This document shows, piece after piece, positions 45,089 through 53,420 of a DNA stretch of 64,000 nt. The stretch is from Betaproteobacteria bacterium (GTDB taxonomy: Bacteria; Pseudomonadota; Gammaproteobacteria; Burkholderiales; Usitatibacteraceae), in assembly GCA_016709665.1 (NCBI GenBank), contig JADJMI010000029.1, positions 1-64,000 on the forward strand, in the 5' to 3' direction. How positions within the stretch are numbered: the stretch's first letter is position 1; every line of letters starts with the position of its first letter. The notes below the pieces were generated by a model. It saw only the letters and a program-made list of their open reading frames with translations. It searched no databases and was not told the DNA's origin. Made by a program: the position numbers and the translations under genes.

Positions 45089-45673
45089 ATGACCCTCCTC
45101 GTCGTCGGACTCGTCCTTTTCCTCGGCGCCCACTCCGTCCGCATCTTCGCGGAAGGCTGGCGCACCGCCCGCATCGCGCAGATGGGCCCCAACGGCTGGA
45201 AGGCGGCCTACGGCGTCGTCTCGCTCGTGGGCTTCGTGCTCATCTGCTACGGCTACGGCCTGTCGCGGCAGGCGCCCGTCGACCTCTTCAACCCACCCGT
45301 GTGGACGCGACACCTCGCCGCGCTCATCACGCTGCCCGCGTTCGTGCTGCTCGTCGCCGGGCAGATCCCGGGCACCTACATCAAGCAGGCCGTGAAGCAC
45401 CCGATGGTGCTCGGGACGAAGGCGTGGGCTTTCGCGCATCTCATCGCCAACGGACGGCTGGCCGACGTGGTCCTCTTCGGCGCGTTCCTCGTGTGGGCCA
45501 TCCTCGACTTCAAGGCGGCGCGCGGCCGCGACAAGGCTCAGGGCCTCACGTACCCGGCCAAGGGTGTCGTGCGCGACATCGCGGCCGTCGTCATCGGCAT
45601 CGTCGCGTGGGCTGCGTTCGCGATGTACTTCCACGCCGCGTGGATCGGCGTGCGGCCTTTCGGCGGCGGCTGA
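45089..45673 (+). CDS. NnrU-family membrane protein
   Basis: The 194-residue protein has five or six hydrophobic helices (TLLVVGLVLFLGAHSVRIF, AAYGVVSLVGFVLICYGYGL, HLAALITLPAFVLLVAGQIPG, VVLFGAFLVWAILDFKAA, DIAAVVIGIVAWAAFAMYFH). NnrU signatures are GAHSVRIF...WRTARIAQMGPNGWKAAYG and PVWTRHLAALITLPAF. GTKAWAFAHLIANGRLADVVLFG matches the family's histidine-containing helix. NnrU is linked to nitrite and nitric oxide reduction in Rhodobacter, and is related to the isoprenoid/heme-like NnrU-MttB group. No denitrification genes lie in this window. It is an inner-membrane protein. Confidence 0.85.
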   Translation: MTLLVVGLVLFLGAHSVRIFAEGWRTARIAQMGPNGWKAAYGVVSLVGFVLICYGYGLSRQAPVDLFNPPVWTRHLAALITLPAFVLLVAGQIPGTYIKQAVKHPMVLGTKAWAFAHLIANGRLADVVLFGAFLVWAILDFKAARGRDKAQGLTYPAKGVVRDIAAVVIGIVAWAAFAMYFHAAWIGVRPFGGG

Positions 45674-45679
45674 AGCCGG

Positions 45680-46351
45680 CTACTTCGTCGCGGCGCCGCG
45701 CGGCTCCGGCCGTGCCGTGAGCATCTCCGCGGGATACGGCCGGAAGAACGCGGGCGCGTCCTTCGGCGTGGCGAGGAGCCAGGGCTCCACTTCGCTCTCG
45801 TCGAGCACCACCACCATGCGCTTCTCGTCGGCGGGCGCGTGGAAGTGGCGCATGAGCTCGTGGCCGTCGGCGTTGATGGTGAGCATCGCGAAGGAGTTCA
45901 CGGGCGCGGCTTCGGGCTGGCCGTTCTCCCCCGAGGCTTCGCGGGGCGTCCAGCGTTCCCAGATGCCCGCAAGGAGCAGCGGCTCGCGGTCCGCGCGCTC
46001 GATGCGCCAGCGAACCGGCTTGCCGGAATCGTAGCGCGGCTCGTAGATGGCCTCGGCGGGAATCACGCAGAACTGGCGGCGCTTCCACGGATCGCGGAAG
46101 GAGGGCTTGGCGGCCACCGTCTCGCTGCGCGCGTTGTAGGTGTAGCGGCTGGAGGACTTCACGGCGTCCGGCTTGGTCCACCACGGCACCAGGCCGAAGC
46201 GGCCGAGCGCGCCCTCGAGGCCGTCGGCATCGGCGAGCTTCACGAAGGGGGCGTCGTAGCCGGGGTAGGTCTCGGCTTTCCACGCGGCGTTGGGGAACGG
46301 CACGCGGCCCTTCCAGATCTGGCCCTGCGTGGGCACGTAATTGGCGCACAT
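45680..46351 (-). CDS. SRAP domain protein (HMCES/YedK-like)
   Basis: SRAP proteins crosslink to abasic sites in single-stranded DNA through Cys2 and protect them during replication. The ATG at 46351 gives MCANYVPTQG, so the nucleophilic cysteine follows the removed methionine. NARSETVAAKPSFRDPWKRRQFCVIPAEAIYEPR contains the conserved Asn, Arg and Glu residues, and ELMRHFHAPADEKRMVVVLD the active-site histidine. The 223-residue length is normal. An upstream in-frame ATG at 46447 would bury the cysteine and is rejected. It is convergent with the NnrU gene. Confidence 0.9.
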   Translation of the reverse strand: MCANYVPTQGQIWKGRVPFPNAAWKAETYPGYDAPFVKLADADGLEGALGRFGLVPWWTKPDAVKSSSRYTYNARSETVAAKPSFRDPWKRRQFCVIPAEAIYEPRYDSGKPVRWRIERADREPLLLAGIWERWTPREASGENGQPEAAPVNSFAMLTINADGHELMRHFHAPADEKRMVVVLDESEVEPWLLATPKDAPAFFRPYPAEMLTARPEPRGAATK

Positions 46352-46494
46352 GGCCGCAAATATAGTCGATGGGCGGGCGAATGGCGGCCCGTTTCTGGTG
46401 TCCAATGGCGTGCTTCCCTTTCCCGCCGGCCCCCGCGTCACCTCCACGACGCCGGAACGAGGCCGCCGGCCACCCTCCCCGCAAGGAATTCCCC

Positions 46495-46656
46495 ATGCTG
46501 ACCGAACTTCGCGCCGAACGTGCCACCCTCATCATCGAAGTCGACCGCGCGCGCACCTGGCGCCGATCGACCGCCCTCGACAAGATCCGCAATGCCCTCG
46601 AGGCGCGGCTCGTGGCCCTCGACAAGGCCATCAAGACGCAGGCGGAAGCGGCCTGA
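46495..46656 (+). CDS. 53-residue helical protein
   Basis: An ATG at 46495, preceded by AAGGAATT, gives MLTELRAERATLIIEVDRARTWRRSTALDKIRNALEARLVALDKAIKTQAEAA. Written in parts, this is two amphipathic helices with heptad-like leucines and alternating charge, consistent with a small coiled coil or dimer. The sequence has no signal or membrane segment. It is followed directly by the palindromic repeat array, with its TGA ten bases before the first copy. No family is known to me. Expression is supported by the start context and helix pattern, but it is short. Confidence 0.5.
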   Translation: MLTELRAERATLIIEVDRARTWRRSTALDKIRNALEARLVALDKAIKTQAEAA

Positions 46657-46664
46657 CGCTTCCC

Positions 46665-46921
46665 CCTGAAGGGGACGCATCCCCCTGAAGGGGACGCACC
46701 CTCCTGAAGGGGACGCACACCTTCAGCGAAGGTGAAGGGGACGCACACCGGCTTTCCGAATCGTTTCTTCTGGCAAATCAAGCTGAAACGGAATGCGTAC
46801 CCTCCGATCCCAAGGTCCGTCCCCTTCAGGTCAAGTGAAGGTGTGCGTCCCCTTCAGGCCCCTTCAGGCCCCCAAGGTCCGTCCCCTTCAGGTCAAGTGA
46901 AGGTGTGCGTCCCCTTCAGGA
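46665..46921. repeat. large palindromic repeat array upstream of the rlmN stop
   Basis: Four plus-strand copies begin near 46666, 46685, 46704 and 46733, the first two truncated after GGGGACGCA. A unique centre of about 60 bases follows. The right part is inverted and contains a direct duplication of about 50 bases (46811-46860 and 46872-46920), each unit joining a CCGTCCCCTTCAGG variant to a full inverted copy. The whole block can fold as a long hairpin. The last inverted copy supplies the TGA stop of the minus-strand radical SAM gene at 46916-46918. Confidence 0.85.
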
Positions 46922-47917
46922 GACCTTAAGACGGGCGCGAAGCTGCCCGCAGCCCGCCTCGACATCCTGGCCGGCGGAGTTCCTCAGTTTCGTGAGGATG
47001 CCGCGCTGGTTCAGCTTGCCCGCCATGGCGGCGGCGCTCTCCGGCGAAGGGCGCCTCACGGCGAGCCCCTCCACCGTGTTCCACGGGATGAGGTTCATCA
47101 CCGCGTACTTGCCGGCCAGCAGGCGGACAATCCCGTCCACCTCGTCGTCGCCATCGTTCACGCCCTCGAGCAGCGTCCACTGGTACTGGATCGGGTAGCC
47201 CGTCGCGCGCGCGTAGCGCTCTCCCTCCTCCACGATCTCCCCGGGGTCGATGCGCGGCGCCTTGGGAAGCAAGGCCTCACGCTTCGAGGCGAAGGTCGTG
47301 TGAAGCGATAGCGCCAGGGCCGGCTTCACCCGTCCCCGCGGCAAGCGCTCGAAGGCGCGCCGGTCGCCCACCGTCGAGAAGACGAGGTTCTTGTGGCCGA
47401 TGTCGCCCTCGGTGCCCAGGAGCTCGATGGCCTCCATCACCGCTTCGAGGTTGTGCGCGGGCTCGCCCATGCCCATGAAGACGACCTTCTTCACGGGGCG
47501 GATGGCGCGCGCGTGCGCCACCTGCGCGACGATCTCCGCGCTCCCCAGGTGCCGCCTGAGCCCCTCGCGACCCGTCATGCAGAAGACGCAGCCCACCGCG
47601 CAGCCCACCTGCGTCGACACGCACAGGCCGCCCTTGGGCAGCAGCACGGCTTCCACCGACTGCCCGTCGGCAAGATCGAGCAGCAATCGCGACGAGCCAT
47701 CGAAACCGGGATGCGCGGATCGCAAGCGAGCCAGGCCCGCGAGATCGGCGGCCAACGCGGGCAAGTCGCTTCGGACGGCGAGCGGCAGGAAATCCTCGGC
47801 CGCCCGCGGACCGCTGTCCAGCGGAAGCGCGCGCGTCCACGCCCGCAGCACGAGGCGTTCGTGGCACGCCTTGGCGCCGTGGTCGGCCAGGCGCCGGCGG
47901 AGGGATTCGATCTGCAT
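46916..47917 (-). CDS. rlmN: RlmN/Cfr-family radical SAM RNA methyltransferase
   Basis: This family methylates C2 of adenosine (A2503 of 23S rRNA and A37 of some tRNAs) by a radical SAM, cysteine-assisted mechanism. The 333-residue protein has the cluster cysteines C106-C110-C113 in VGCAVGCVFCMTG, the acceptor Cys99 in GLCVSTQ, and the partner cysteine in EAGCGQL near the C-terminus. KVVFMGMGEPAHNLEAV and LALSLHTTFASKRE are also conserved. The N-terminal helical domain is shorter and less conserved than in classical RlmN, and the typical QLLQWIH-like segment is not seen, so this could be a paralogue. The gene symbol is therefore tentative. The stop codon comes from the repeat array. Confidence 0.75.
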   Translation of the reverse strand: MQIESLRRRLADHGAKACHERLVLRAWTRALPLDSGPRAAEDFLPLAVRSDLPALAADLAGLARLRSAHPGFDGSSRLLLDLADGQSVEAVLLPKGGLCVSTQVGCAVGCVFCMTGREGLRRHLGSAEIVAQVAHARAIRPVKKVVFMGMGEPAHNLEAVMEAIELLGTEGDIGHKNLVFSTVGDRRAFERLPRGRVKPALALSLHTTFASKREALLPKAPRIDPGEIVEEGERYARATGYPIQYQWTLLEGVNDGDDEVDGIVRLLAGKYAVMNLIPWNTVEGLAVRRPSPESAAAMAGKLNQRGILTKLRNSAGQDVEAGCGQLRARLKVS

Positions 47918-47954
47918 GGGCGGGTGCCATGTTACGCGAGCACAATGGTGGGCG

Positions 47955-48737
47955 ATGAAGCTCGCCGCGATCCTGCTCCTCGCCCTCGCCACCGGCGCGC
48001 AGGCCGAAGGCCGTGTGCTGCGCATCCCGACGCGCCCCGGCGTCTCGACCACGGTGTACTGGGAACCGGTACCCGGCGCCACCGCCACCGTGCTCCTCAT
48101 GGCCGGCGGGCGGGGCGGCTTCGGCGGCCTGGAAGGCGGGCGGCCCGGGAGCGCCAACTTCCTCATCCGCTCCATTCCCCACTTCGTCGCGCAGCGCGTG
48201 AACGTCGCGGCGCTCGGGCGCCCCTCGGACAGGCCCGATCTCGATCCCTACCACCGCCTTTCCGCCGAACACGTCCAGGACATCCGCGCCGTCGTGACTC
48301 GCATCCGGCAGGAATCCGGGCAGAAGGTCTGGCTCGTGGGAACGAGCCGCGGCAGCACCTCCGCGGCCTCCGCGGCGATCGCGATCCAGGACGGATCCGT
48401 GGCAGGGCTCGTCCTCAGCTCCAGCATCACCTCCCAGCGCGACTCGGGCTCGGTGCCGTCGCTGGGCCTGGCCGAGATCCGGGTGCCGGTGCTGGTCATC
48501 CACCACGAGAAAGACGAATGCCGCCACACGCTGGCCCACGAGGTGTCGTATGTCGTCGATGGCCTGAAGAACGCACCGGCGAAGAAGCTCGTGATCGCCA
48601 AGGGCGGCGCCGATCCCACGGGTGACGATTGCGGCCCCTACCACCGGCACGGCTACGAGGGCATGGAGCGGGAGGCGGTGGCGTCGATCGCCGCCTTCAT
48701 CCGGGGTGAAGGGGACGCACACCTTCAGCTTCGGTGA
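47955..48737 (+). CDS. exported alpha/beta hydrolase-like protein extended by repeat codons
   Basis: The 260-residue product has a signal peptide (KLAAILLLALATGAQA). The alpha/beta fold is seen in ATVLLMAGGRGGFGGLE, VWLVGTSRGSTSAASAAIA with the nucleophile serine in GTSRGS, and VPVLVIHHEKDECRHTL with the acid residue. A likely histidine lies in DCGPYHRHGYEGME. The last codons before the stop (GEGDAHLQLR) are encoded by the first copy of a repeat array, and the TGA is the start of the second copy. The original stop was therefore lost or overwritten by the repeat. The protein is probably periplasmic, with unknown substrate. Confidence 0.8.
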   Translation: MKLAAILLLALATGAQAEGRVLRIPTRPGVSTTVYWEPVPGATATVLLMAGGRGGFGGLEGGRPGSANFLIRSIPHFVAQRVNVAALGRPSDRPDLDPYHRLSAEHVQDIRAVVTRIRQESGQKVWLVGTSRGSTSAASAAIAIQDGSVAGLVLSSSITSQRDSGSVPSLGLAEIRVPVLVIHHEKDECRHTLAHEVSYVVDGLKNAPAKKLVIAKGGADPTGDDCGPYHRHGYEGMEREAVASIAAFIRGEGDAHLQLR

Positions 48738-48811
48738 AGGGGACGCACACCTTCATCCGGGGTGAAGGGGACGCACACCTTCAGCCCCGGTGAAGGGGAC
48801 GCACACCTTCA
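48707..48811. repeat. four tandem repeats with exact 28-base period
   Basis: Full copies of the repeat start with TGAAGG at 48707, 48735, 48763 and 48791. Each is 21 bases followed by a seven-base spacer of the GCTTCGG or GCCCCGG type. All copies have the same orientation and can each form a TGAAGG/CCTTCA hairpin. The array begins inside the hydrolase gene and supplies its stop. Confidence 0.9.
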
Positions 48812-48834
48812 GCCGGGCAAACCCAACCCGGAAA

Positions 48835-49302
48835 CTACTCCCCGCAGCGAAAGGCCAGCGCCGCCGACTTCGACTGCGTCGTCCCGCGCAGCGTCGCGGT
48901 GAGTTCTATCGGCACGCAGCCCGTCTCCGGCAGCCAGAACCCCACCTGGTAGATCCCCTTGTCGGAAAGGACGCCCAGGGGCTTGCCCGCCGAAAGGATC
49001 GTCTTCCCGCCACGCTCCTTCGCCGTGAATTCCACGCGCCACCGCGCGTCGAAATCGCGGGGAAAGCCCTGGAACGTCACCGTCACGAGCGTGGAGGTCG
49101 AGGGTTCGCTCACGCCCCCCTCGCCGATGATGACGTTGTGCAGGGGTGTGGTTTCGTCGAGCGGCTTGGAGAGGGTTCCCGAGTGCGCCTGGAACAACCG
49201 GGACTGGATCGACTCGAGCCGGATGGGGCGGAGGGTCGGCGACTGCGCCAACGCGGCCAGCGCCAGGAAGCCGAGGGCAAGGACAGCCAGGCGCGCACGC
49301 AT
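48835..49302 (-). CDS. exported protein of unknown function next to the subtilisin fusion
   Basis: The 155-residue product has a signal peptide (RARLAVLALGFLALAALAQ). The mature part is beta-rich (STLVTVTFQGFPRDFDARWRVEFTAKERGGKTIL, GIYQVGFWLPETGCVPIELTATLRGTTQSKSAALAFRCGE) with two cysteines late in the chain, an immunoglobulin-like pattern. It lies 51 bases downstream of the lipase-like/subtilisin gene on the same strand. It could be an inhibitor or substrate partner, but this is only a positional guess. No family is recognised. Confidence 0.7.
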   Translation of the reverse strand: MRARLAVLALGFLALAALAQSPTLRPIRLESIQSRLFQAHSGTLSKPLDETTPLHNVIIGEGGVSEPSTSTLVTVTFQGFPRDFDARWRVEFTAKERGGKTILSAGKPLGVLSDKGIYQVGFWLPETGCVPIELTATLRGTTQSKSAALAFRCGE

Positions 49303-49353
49303 GGGCGGGCTTTCGGAAGGGAACTGCCCGCATTCTGGCAGAGCGCGCCCGCG

Positions 49354-51762
49354 TCAGGTGTTCATCAGCATCTTCACCAGGTTCGGCTTGCCGCGCCCCT
49401 GGATGTACGGATCGCGCGCGAGGTCCGTGCAGTGCGCGAGGAGGATCGCCTTCACGCGATCCGGGTACCCCGAGAACTCCCGACGCGCGGAAAGGAAAGC
49501 CGCCAGCAACCCGGAGACATGCGGCGCGGCCATGCTCGTGCCGCTCATCTCGACGTAGAGATCGCGGGCCGTCGTGCCCTTGGCGCCCCACACGTGCTTC
49601 GCCGACAGGATCTTCTCTCCCGGGGCGACCAGGTCCGGCTTCATCCGCCCGTCCGCCGTCGGACCGCGCGACGAGAAATACGAGACGCCGTAGGTGTGCG
49701 GGTTGGTCTTGTGGATGGAGCCCACGGCGATGGCTTCCTCGAGATTGGCCGGATCGCCGATGGAAAGATCCATGTTGGCCGGCACCGCGCCCTCCTCGGT
49801 CTCGATCACCGCATACCCTTCATTGCCCGCGGCGAGCACGACGACCACGCCCTGCTGCCACAGGCGCCGCAATTCCTGGCACAGCGGCGTGTGACCGCAA
49901 CCGAAGACGCTCGGGTCGAAAGCCCCGCCCAGGCTCAGGTTCACGCCGTGGATCACGAGCTGTCCCGCCTTCTCGTTCGTCTCCGCGACCGTATCGAGCG
50001 CCTTGATGATGAAGGCGTCCTCGCCGTTGCCGTTGTCCTTCAGCACCTTGAAGCCGTACAGCTTCGCCTCGGGCGCCATGCCGTTCAGCACGAGCACTTC
50101 GTCGGAATCCGCCGAACGCTTCACGCTCATCCCGCCGGCGATCGTCGCGGCCACGTGCGTGCCGTGCCCGTTGCCGTCGAGATCGTCGAACCCCTTCTTG
50201 CCGGGGTCGAGACGAACCGGCGGCCCGCCCTTCGTGCAATCCCACTGCGCCACCACGCTCTTCCTCGCGGCGAAATGCGGGTGCGCCGCCGAAATGCCCG
50301 TATCGAGCACCGCCCAGCCGATGCCCTTGCCGAGCGCGTCGTAGCCGAGGTTCGCCGGGCGCGCCTGGATGGTGGCGGAGGATTGGTGCAGCAGCGCGCG
50401 CTTCACGGCGTTGCGCCACACGCGCTCGATCTTGAGGTCGCCGGAGAGCGCGCGAAGCTGCTCGATCTCGCGCCGCGTGAGGTCCGCGGACAGGAAGCGC
50501 CGCATGTCCTGGATGCGCGCGGCCTCGAGCGGCGCGCCGGCGCCCTTCAGCAGCGCCTCGATGCGTCCCTTCACGGCCGTGCGGCGATCCTCGATCGACA
50601 GCTCGCCCTCCTTCGACCCATCGCCCGCGGTCAGCTGGATGAGCGTCGCGTGGCGGTCGGCGCTCGAGCCGTTCTCGAGGTCGCCCACCAGGTCCTTCAT
50701 GACGATGCTGCGGCCCACGACGTTGCCGAAGGCCGCGCCCGCCGCGTCACGCACGGCTTCGCGCACCTGCGCGATGCGCAGGTAGCCGGTGCCCGAATGG
50801 GGATTCGATTTCCAGTCCGGGTTGATCTGCAGGCCGCTCACGTCCTCGACCACGATGCCCGCCGCATTCTTCGCGAAGTCGTTGGCGAGCTTCGCGTCGA
50901 GCGCCACCGGGTCCAGCCGCTCGGCGACATTGAGCCAGCGGTCGACGCACTCGGGCACGGCCAGCTTGCCGCCCTTCTTCAGTTCGTCCTGCACTTCCTG
51001 CAGCCCCAGGGGCGAGCCGATCGTCACGAAGAGCTTCACGTCGCACTCGGCCTTCTTCAGCTTGCGCAGGACCTCGAAGGCCACCATCGAGCCCTGGCTG
51101 TGGCCGATGACGATCGTCGGGCCGCCCACGCCCGCCAGGCGCTCGGTCACGCTCGCCTCCATGCGCGCGCGCTCCGCCGGCACGTAGAGGAAGTCGCGCA
51201 CGTCCTTGAGGAAGATTCTCGTGAGGAGCTTCGTCGTCCAGCGACGCAAGCCTTCGGGCAGCGGCAGCGCCTTGGCGCCCGGACCGGCCCCGCCTCTCGC
51301 GAGATGCGCCGCCAGCCGCTTCTCGAGGGCGTCGAGCGACTTCTGCTGGTCGCGCGTGATCGGCGCGGGTTCCTCCGCATCGAGCCCCAGCGCCCGGATC
51401 CCCGGGCCGTCGCCCTCGCCGAGCGTGTCGCCGCCGGCGCACGAGCCCGCTTCCGGCACCGGATAGCGCTCGCGGTTCACCCAGTAGCTCATGCGGGTGC
51501 GATCGCCCATGGGACCGCCGAAGAGCGCGGTATCCCACTGGCACTTGAGGATCGAGGCCTCGGGCTTGTTGCCGATGCCGTGCACGAACACGATGGTGCC
51601 CACTTCCGGCGCCGCGCCGTCGGCGGCCAGGCGCTTGAGGAAGGCGGCCTGCGTTTCGCGCAGCGCCTTCACCGTGCGCATCGCCGGCGTGATGCGGGTG
51701 ACGGTGGCGGGACGGGGCTTCGTCGCGCGGGGCGCGGATTTAGAGGGCTTCTTGCTCGCCAT
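49354..51762 (-). CDS. lipase-like alpha/beta hydrolase fused to S8 subtilisin-type protease
   Basis: The 802-residue protein joins two enzymatic folds. The N-terminal part has TIVFVHGIGNKPE near residue 61 and a nucleophile elbow VIGHSQGSMVAFEVLRK near 221, as in lipases and PGAP1-like hydrolases. The C-terminal part is a subtilisin with Asp about 484 (AVLDTGISAAHP), His about 532 (GNGHGTHVAATIAGG) and Ser about 741 (SGTSMAAPHVSGLLAAF). The oxyanion Asn region is VVVLAAGNEG. A helical linker (residues about 350-470) includes a segment like an inhibitory pro-domain. The start MASKKPSKSAPRATKPRPATV is basic with no signal peptide, so the protein may stay cytoplasmic or use another export route. 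I know no characterised protein of this design. Confidence 0.85.
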   Translation of the reverse strand: MASKKPSKSAPRATKPRPATVTRITPAMRTVKALRETQAAFLKRLAADGAAPEVGTIVFVHGIGNKPEASILKCQWDTALFGGPMGDRTRMSYWVNRERYPVPEAGSCAGGDTLGEGDGPGIRALGLDAEEPAPITRDQQKSLDALEKRLAAHLARGGAGPGAKALPLPEGLRRWTTKLLTRIFLKDVRDFLYVPAERARMEASVTERLAGVGGPTIVIGHSQGSMVAFEVLRKLKKAECDVKLFVTIGSPLGLQEVQDELKKGGKLAVPECVDRWLNVAERLDPVALDAKLANDFAKNAAGIVVEDVSGLQINPDWKSNPHSGTGYLRIAQVREAVRDAAGAAFGNVVGRSIVMKDLVGDLENGSSADRHATLIQLTAGDGSKEGELSIEDRRTAVKGRIEALLKGAGAPLEAARIQDMRRFLSADLTRREIEQLRALSGDLKIERVWRNAVKRALLHQSSATIQARPANLGYDALGKGIGWAVLDTGISAAHPHFAARKSVVAQWDCTKGGPPVRLDPGKKGFDDLDGNGHGTHVAATIAGGMSVKRSADSDEVLVLNGMAPEAKLYGFKVLKDNGNGEDAFIIKALDTVAETNEKAGQLVIHGVNLSLGGAFDPSVFGCGHTPLCQELRRLWQQGVVVVLAAGNEGYAVIETEEGAVPANMDLSIGDPANLEEAIAVGSIHKTNPHTYGVSYFSSRGPTADGRMKPDLVAPGEKILSAKHVWGAKGTTARDLYVEMSGTSMAAPHVSGLLAAFLSARREFSGYPDRVKAILLAHCTDLARDPYIQGRGKPNLVKMLMNT

Positions 51763-51882
51763 GGGGCCTCCGGGGTCGGGAATCCGGACACCACCCTACT
51801 CCCGTTCCCGGCGGGCCGGCGAGGCTCGCGACCCGAATAGTGCCGCCGCGAAGGACGCAATAATCGGCAGGTCGCCAGGCCT

Positions 51883-52335
51883 TCACGGCGAAGGGGAGAG
51901 GCGCTCCCGAGCGAAGGCGAGCACGCGTTCGCGTTCCCGCGGATTCAATCCCGTGACCTCGATGGGCCATTCATCGCCCGTCCTGAGCCGAAGAACGACT
52001 TCCGCGACCACGTAGGCCGCTCCCCTCCGGTTCACGACCGTCCTCGATTCCGGCTCGGCCGAGGCGACGTGACGCCACTCCACGTACTCGACCTCACGGA
52101 ACCATTGGGTCTTCCGGGCCCCGTCCGCGCGCAGCTGGATGCGGTCGCCACGGGTGTGGACCAGAAGCACCGGAACCGCGATGACGACGATGGCGGCGGC
52201 GAGGCCACGGGAAAGGTGCTGCAGCTTGCAGGCAACGACTGCCCAGACGACCACCAGGGCGATGGACAGCAGCGTTCCCCAGGCCGTGACGCCTATCGAA
52301 AGGAAGTAGGCCGAGTCCGAAAGGCCGTAGACCAT
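51883..52335 (-). CDS. membrane protein with PH-like domain
   Basis: The ATG at 52335 gives 150 residues with two helices (FLSIGVTAWGTLLSIALVVVWAVVACKLQ; LAAAIVVIAVPVLLV). These are followed by a beta-rich domain (GDRIQLRADGARKTQWFREVEYVEWRHVASAEPESRTVVNRRGAAYVVAEVVLRL) and a C-terminal helix (NPRERERVLAFARERL). The layout is that of bacterial PH-like (bPH) membrane proteins. The open frame extends upstream to 53124 antisense to nothing meaningful and is rejected. The gene lies 41 bases downstream of the receiver-cyclase and may be part of the same operon. Confidence 0.7.
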   Translation of the reverse strand: MVYGLSDSAYFLSIGVTAWGTLLSIALVVVWAVVACKLQHLSRGLAAAIVVIAVPVLLVHTRGDRIQLRADGARKTQWFREVEYVEWRHVASAEPESRTVVNRRGAAYVVAEVVLRLRTGDEWPIEVTGLNPRERERVLAFARERLSPSP

Positions 52336-52376
52336 CGCGCTCCCGTCCTGCAGCGGCTCGCGGATGTCATCCGGGC

Positions 52377-53420
52377 CTAGCCGGCCCCGACGGCGAAGAT
52401 GGGCATGGGCTCCGCCTTGCCCCGGATCTCCACCGGCCCGAGCGAGGTCAAGGGCACCTTTTCGCCCAGTGCCGCTCGCGTCGCCGCATCGATGAGGATC
52501 GTTTCGCCGGCCACCTTGGTGTGCGACTCCAGCCGTGCGGCAAGGTTCACGGTGTCGCCCACGCAGGTGTACGTGGCGCGATCCTGCGTGCCGGTGTAGC
52601 CGGCGATCATGTCGCCCGTGGCGATGCCGATGCCGATGCGGATTTCCTTCTTGCCCTCCGCCAGGCGCTCGACGCCCAGCAACTGCACCATCTCGATCAT
52701 CTCGCGCGCGGCGTTCACGGCGGCCGTCGCCGAGTCGGCGAGCGGCAGCGGCGCGCCGAAGATCGCCATGAGGCCGTCGCCCACCATCTGGTTCACGACG
52801 CCGCCCTGCCCGCTGATGGCGTCGAACATGAGCGTGTAGTAGGTGTTGAGAAGCTCGATCGTCTCCTCGGGCGGCTGGGATTCCGCCAGCGAGGTGAAGC
52901 CGCGGATGTCGGAGAACATCACCGTGGCGTGCACGCGCTTGCCGCCCAGCGCGAAGCCGGAGGCGTCGAGGTCCGCGGCGACGGCCGTGGTCGCGAAGCG
53001 GCGCACCATCTCCTTCTGCTGGTCGCGAAGCCGCTTCTTTTCCAGGCTCGCGTTCAGGCGCGCCTTGAGCAGCACCGGGTTCACGGGCTTGGGCAGGTAG
53101 TCCTCGGCGCCCAGTTCGATGCAACGCACGATGTGGTCGATCCCCTCCAGGGACGAGGTGACGATGACGGGCAGGTCGCGAAGCTTCGGATCCGCGGCCA
53201 GTTGCTCGAGCACCTCGAAGCCGGTCATCTCCGGCATCTCCATGTCGAGCAGGACGAGGTCGAAGCCGCCCTTCTGGAGCATCTCGAGGGCCACGCGGCC
53301 GTTCTCGGCCATCGCCACGGTGTGCCCCTGCAGCTCGAGGCTGCGCGAGAGCAGGAGCCGGTTCACCCGGTTGTCGTCGGCCACCAGCAAGCGCGCGGGC
53401 TGCGCGCGGACCTCACGCAC
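52377..53420 (-). CDS. response regulator with class III nucleotide cyclase output
   Basis: The 347-residue protein has a receiver domain (residues 9-125) with phosphoacceptor Asp59 in LVLLDMEMPEM and Lys in EDYLPKPVNP. A linker helix (KKRLRDQQKEMVRRF) follows, then a class III adenylate/guanylate cyclase domain (about 165-340). Metal-binding aspartates are in VMFSDIRGFTSLAES and in NQMVGDGLMAIFGAPLP; TYTCVGDTVNLAARLES holds the transition-state Asn/Arg region. The product is cAMP or cGMP; the base-selecting residues cannot be resolved by eye. It overlaps the HPt gene by eight bases, so phosphorylation through the HPt is likely. This makes the output of the relay a second messenger. Confidence 0.9.
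   Translation of the reverse strand: MREVRAQPARLLVADDNRVNRLLLSRSLELQGHTVAMAENGRVALEMLQKGGFDLVLLDMEMPEMTGFEVLEQLAADPKLRDLPVIVTSSLEGIDHIVRCIELGAEDYLPKPVNPVLLKARLNASLEKKRLRDQQKEMVRRFATTAVAADLDASGFALGGKRVHATVMFSDIRGFTSLAESQPPEETIELLNTYYTLMFDAISGQGGVVNQMVGDGLMAIFGAPLPLADSATAAVNAAREMIEMVQLLGVERLAEGKKEIRIGIGIATGDMIAGYTGTQDRATYTCVGDTVNLAARLESHTKVAGETILIDAATRAALGEKVPLTSLGPVEIRGKAEPMPIFAVGAG

Noticed and set aside
48707..48811. CRISPR-like array of four regular repeats
   Set aside because: Spacers are only seven bases and nearly identical, and the unit is a known dispersed repeat; no cas genes are near.
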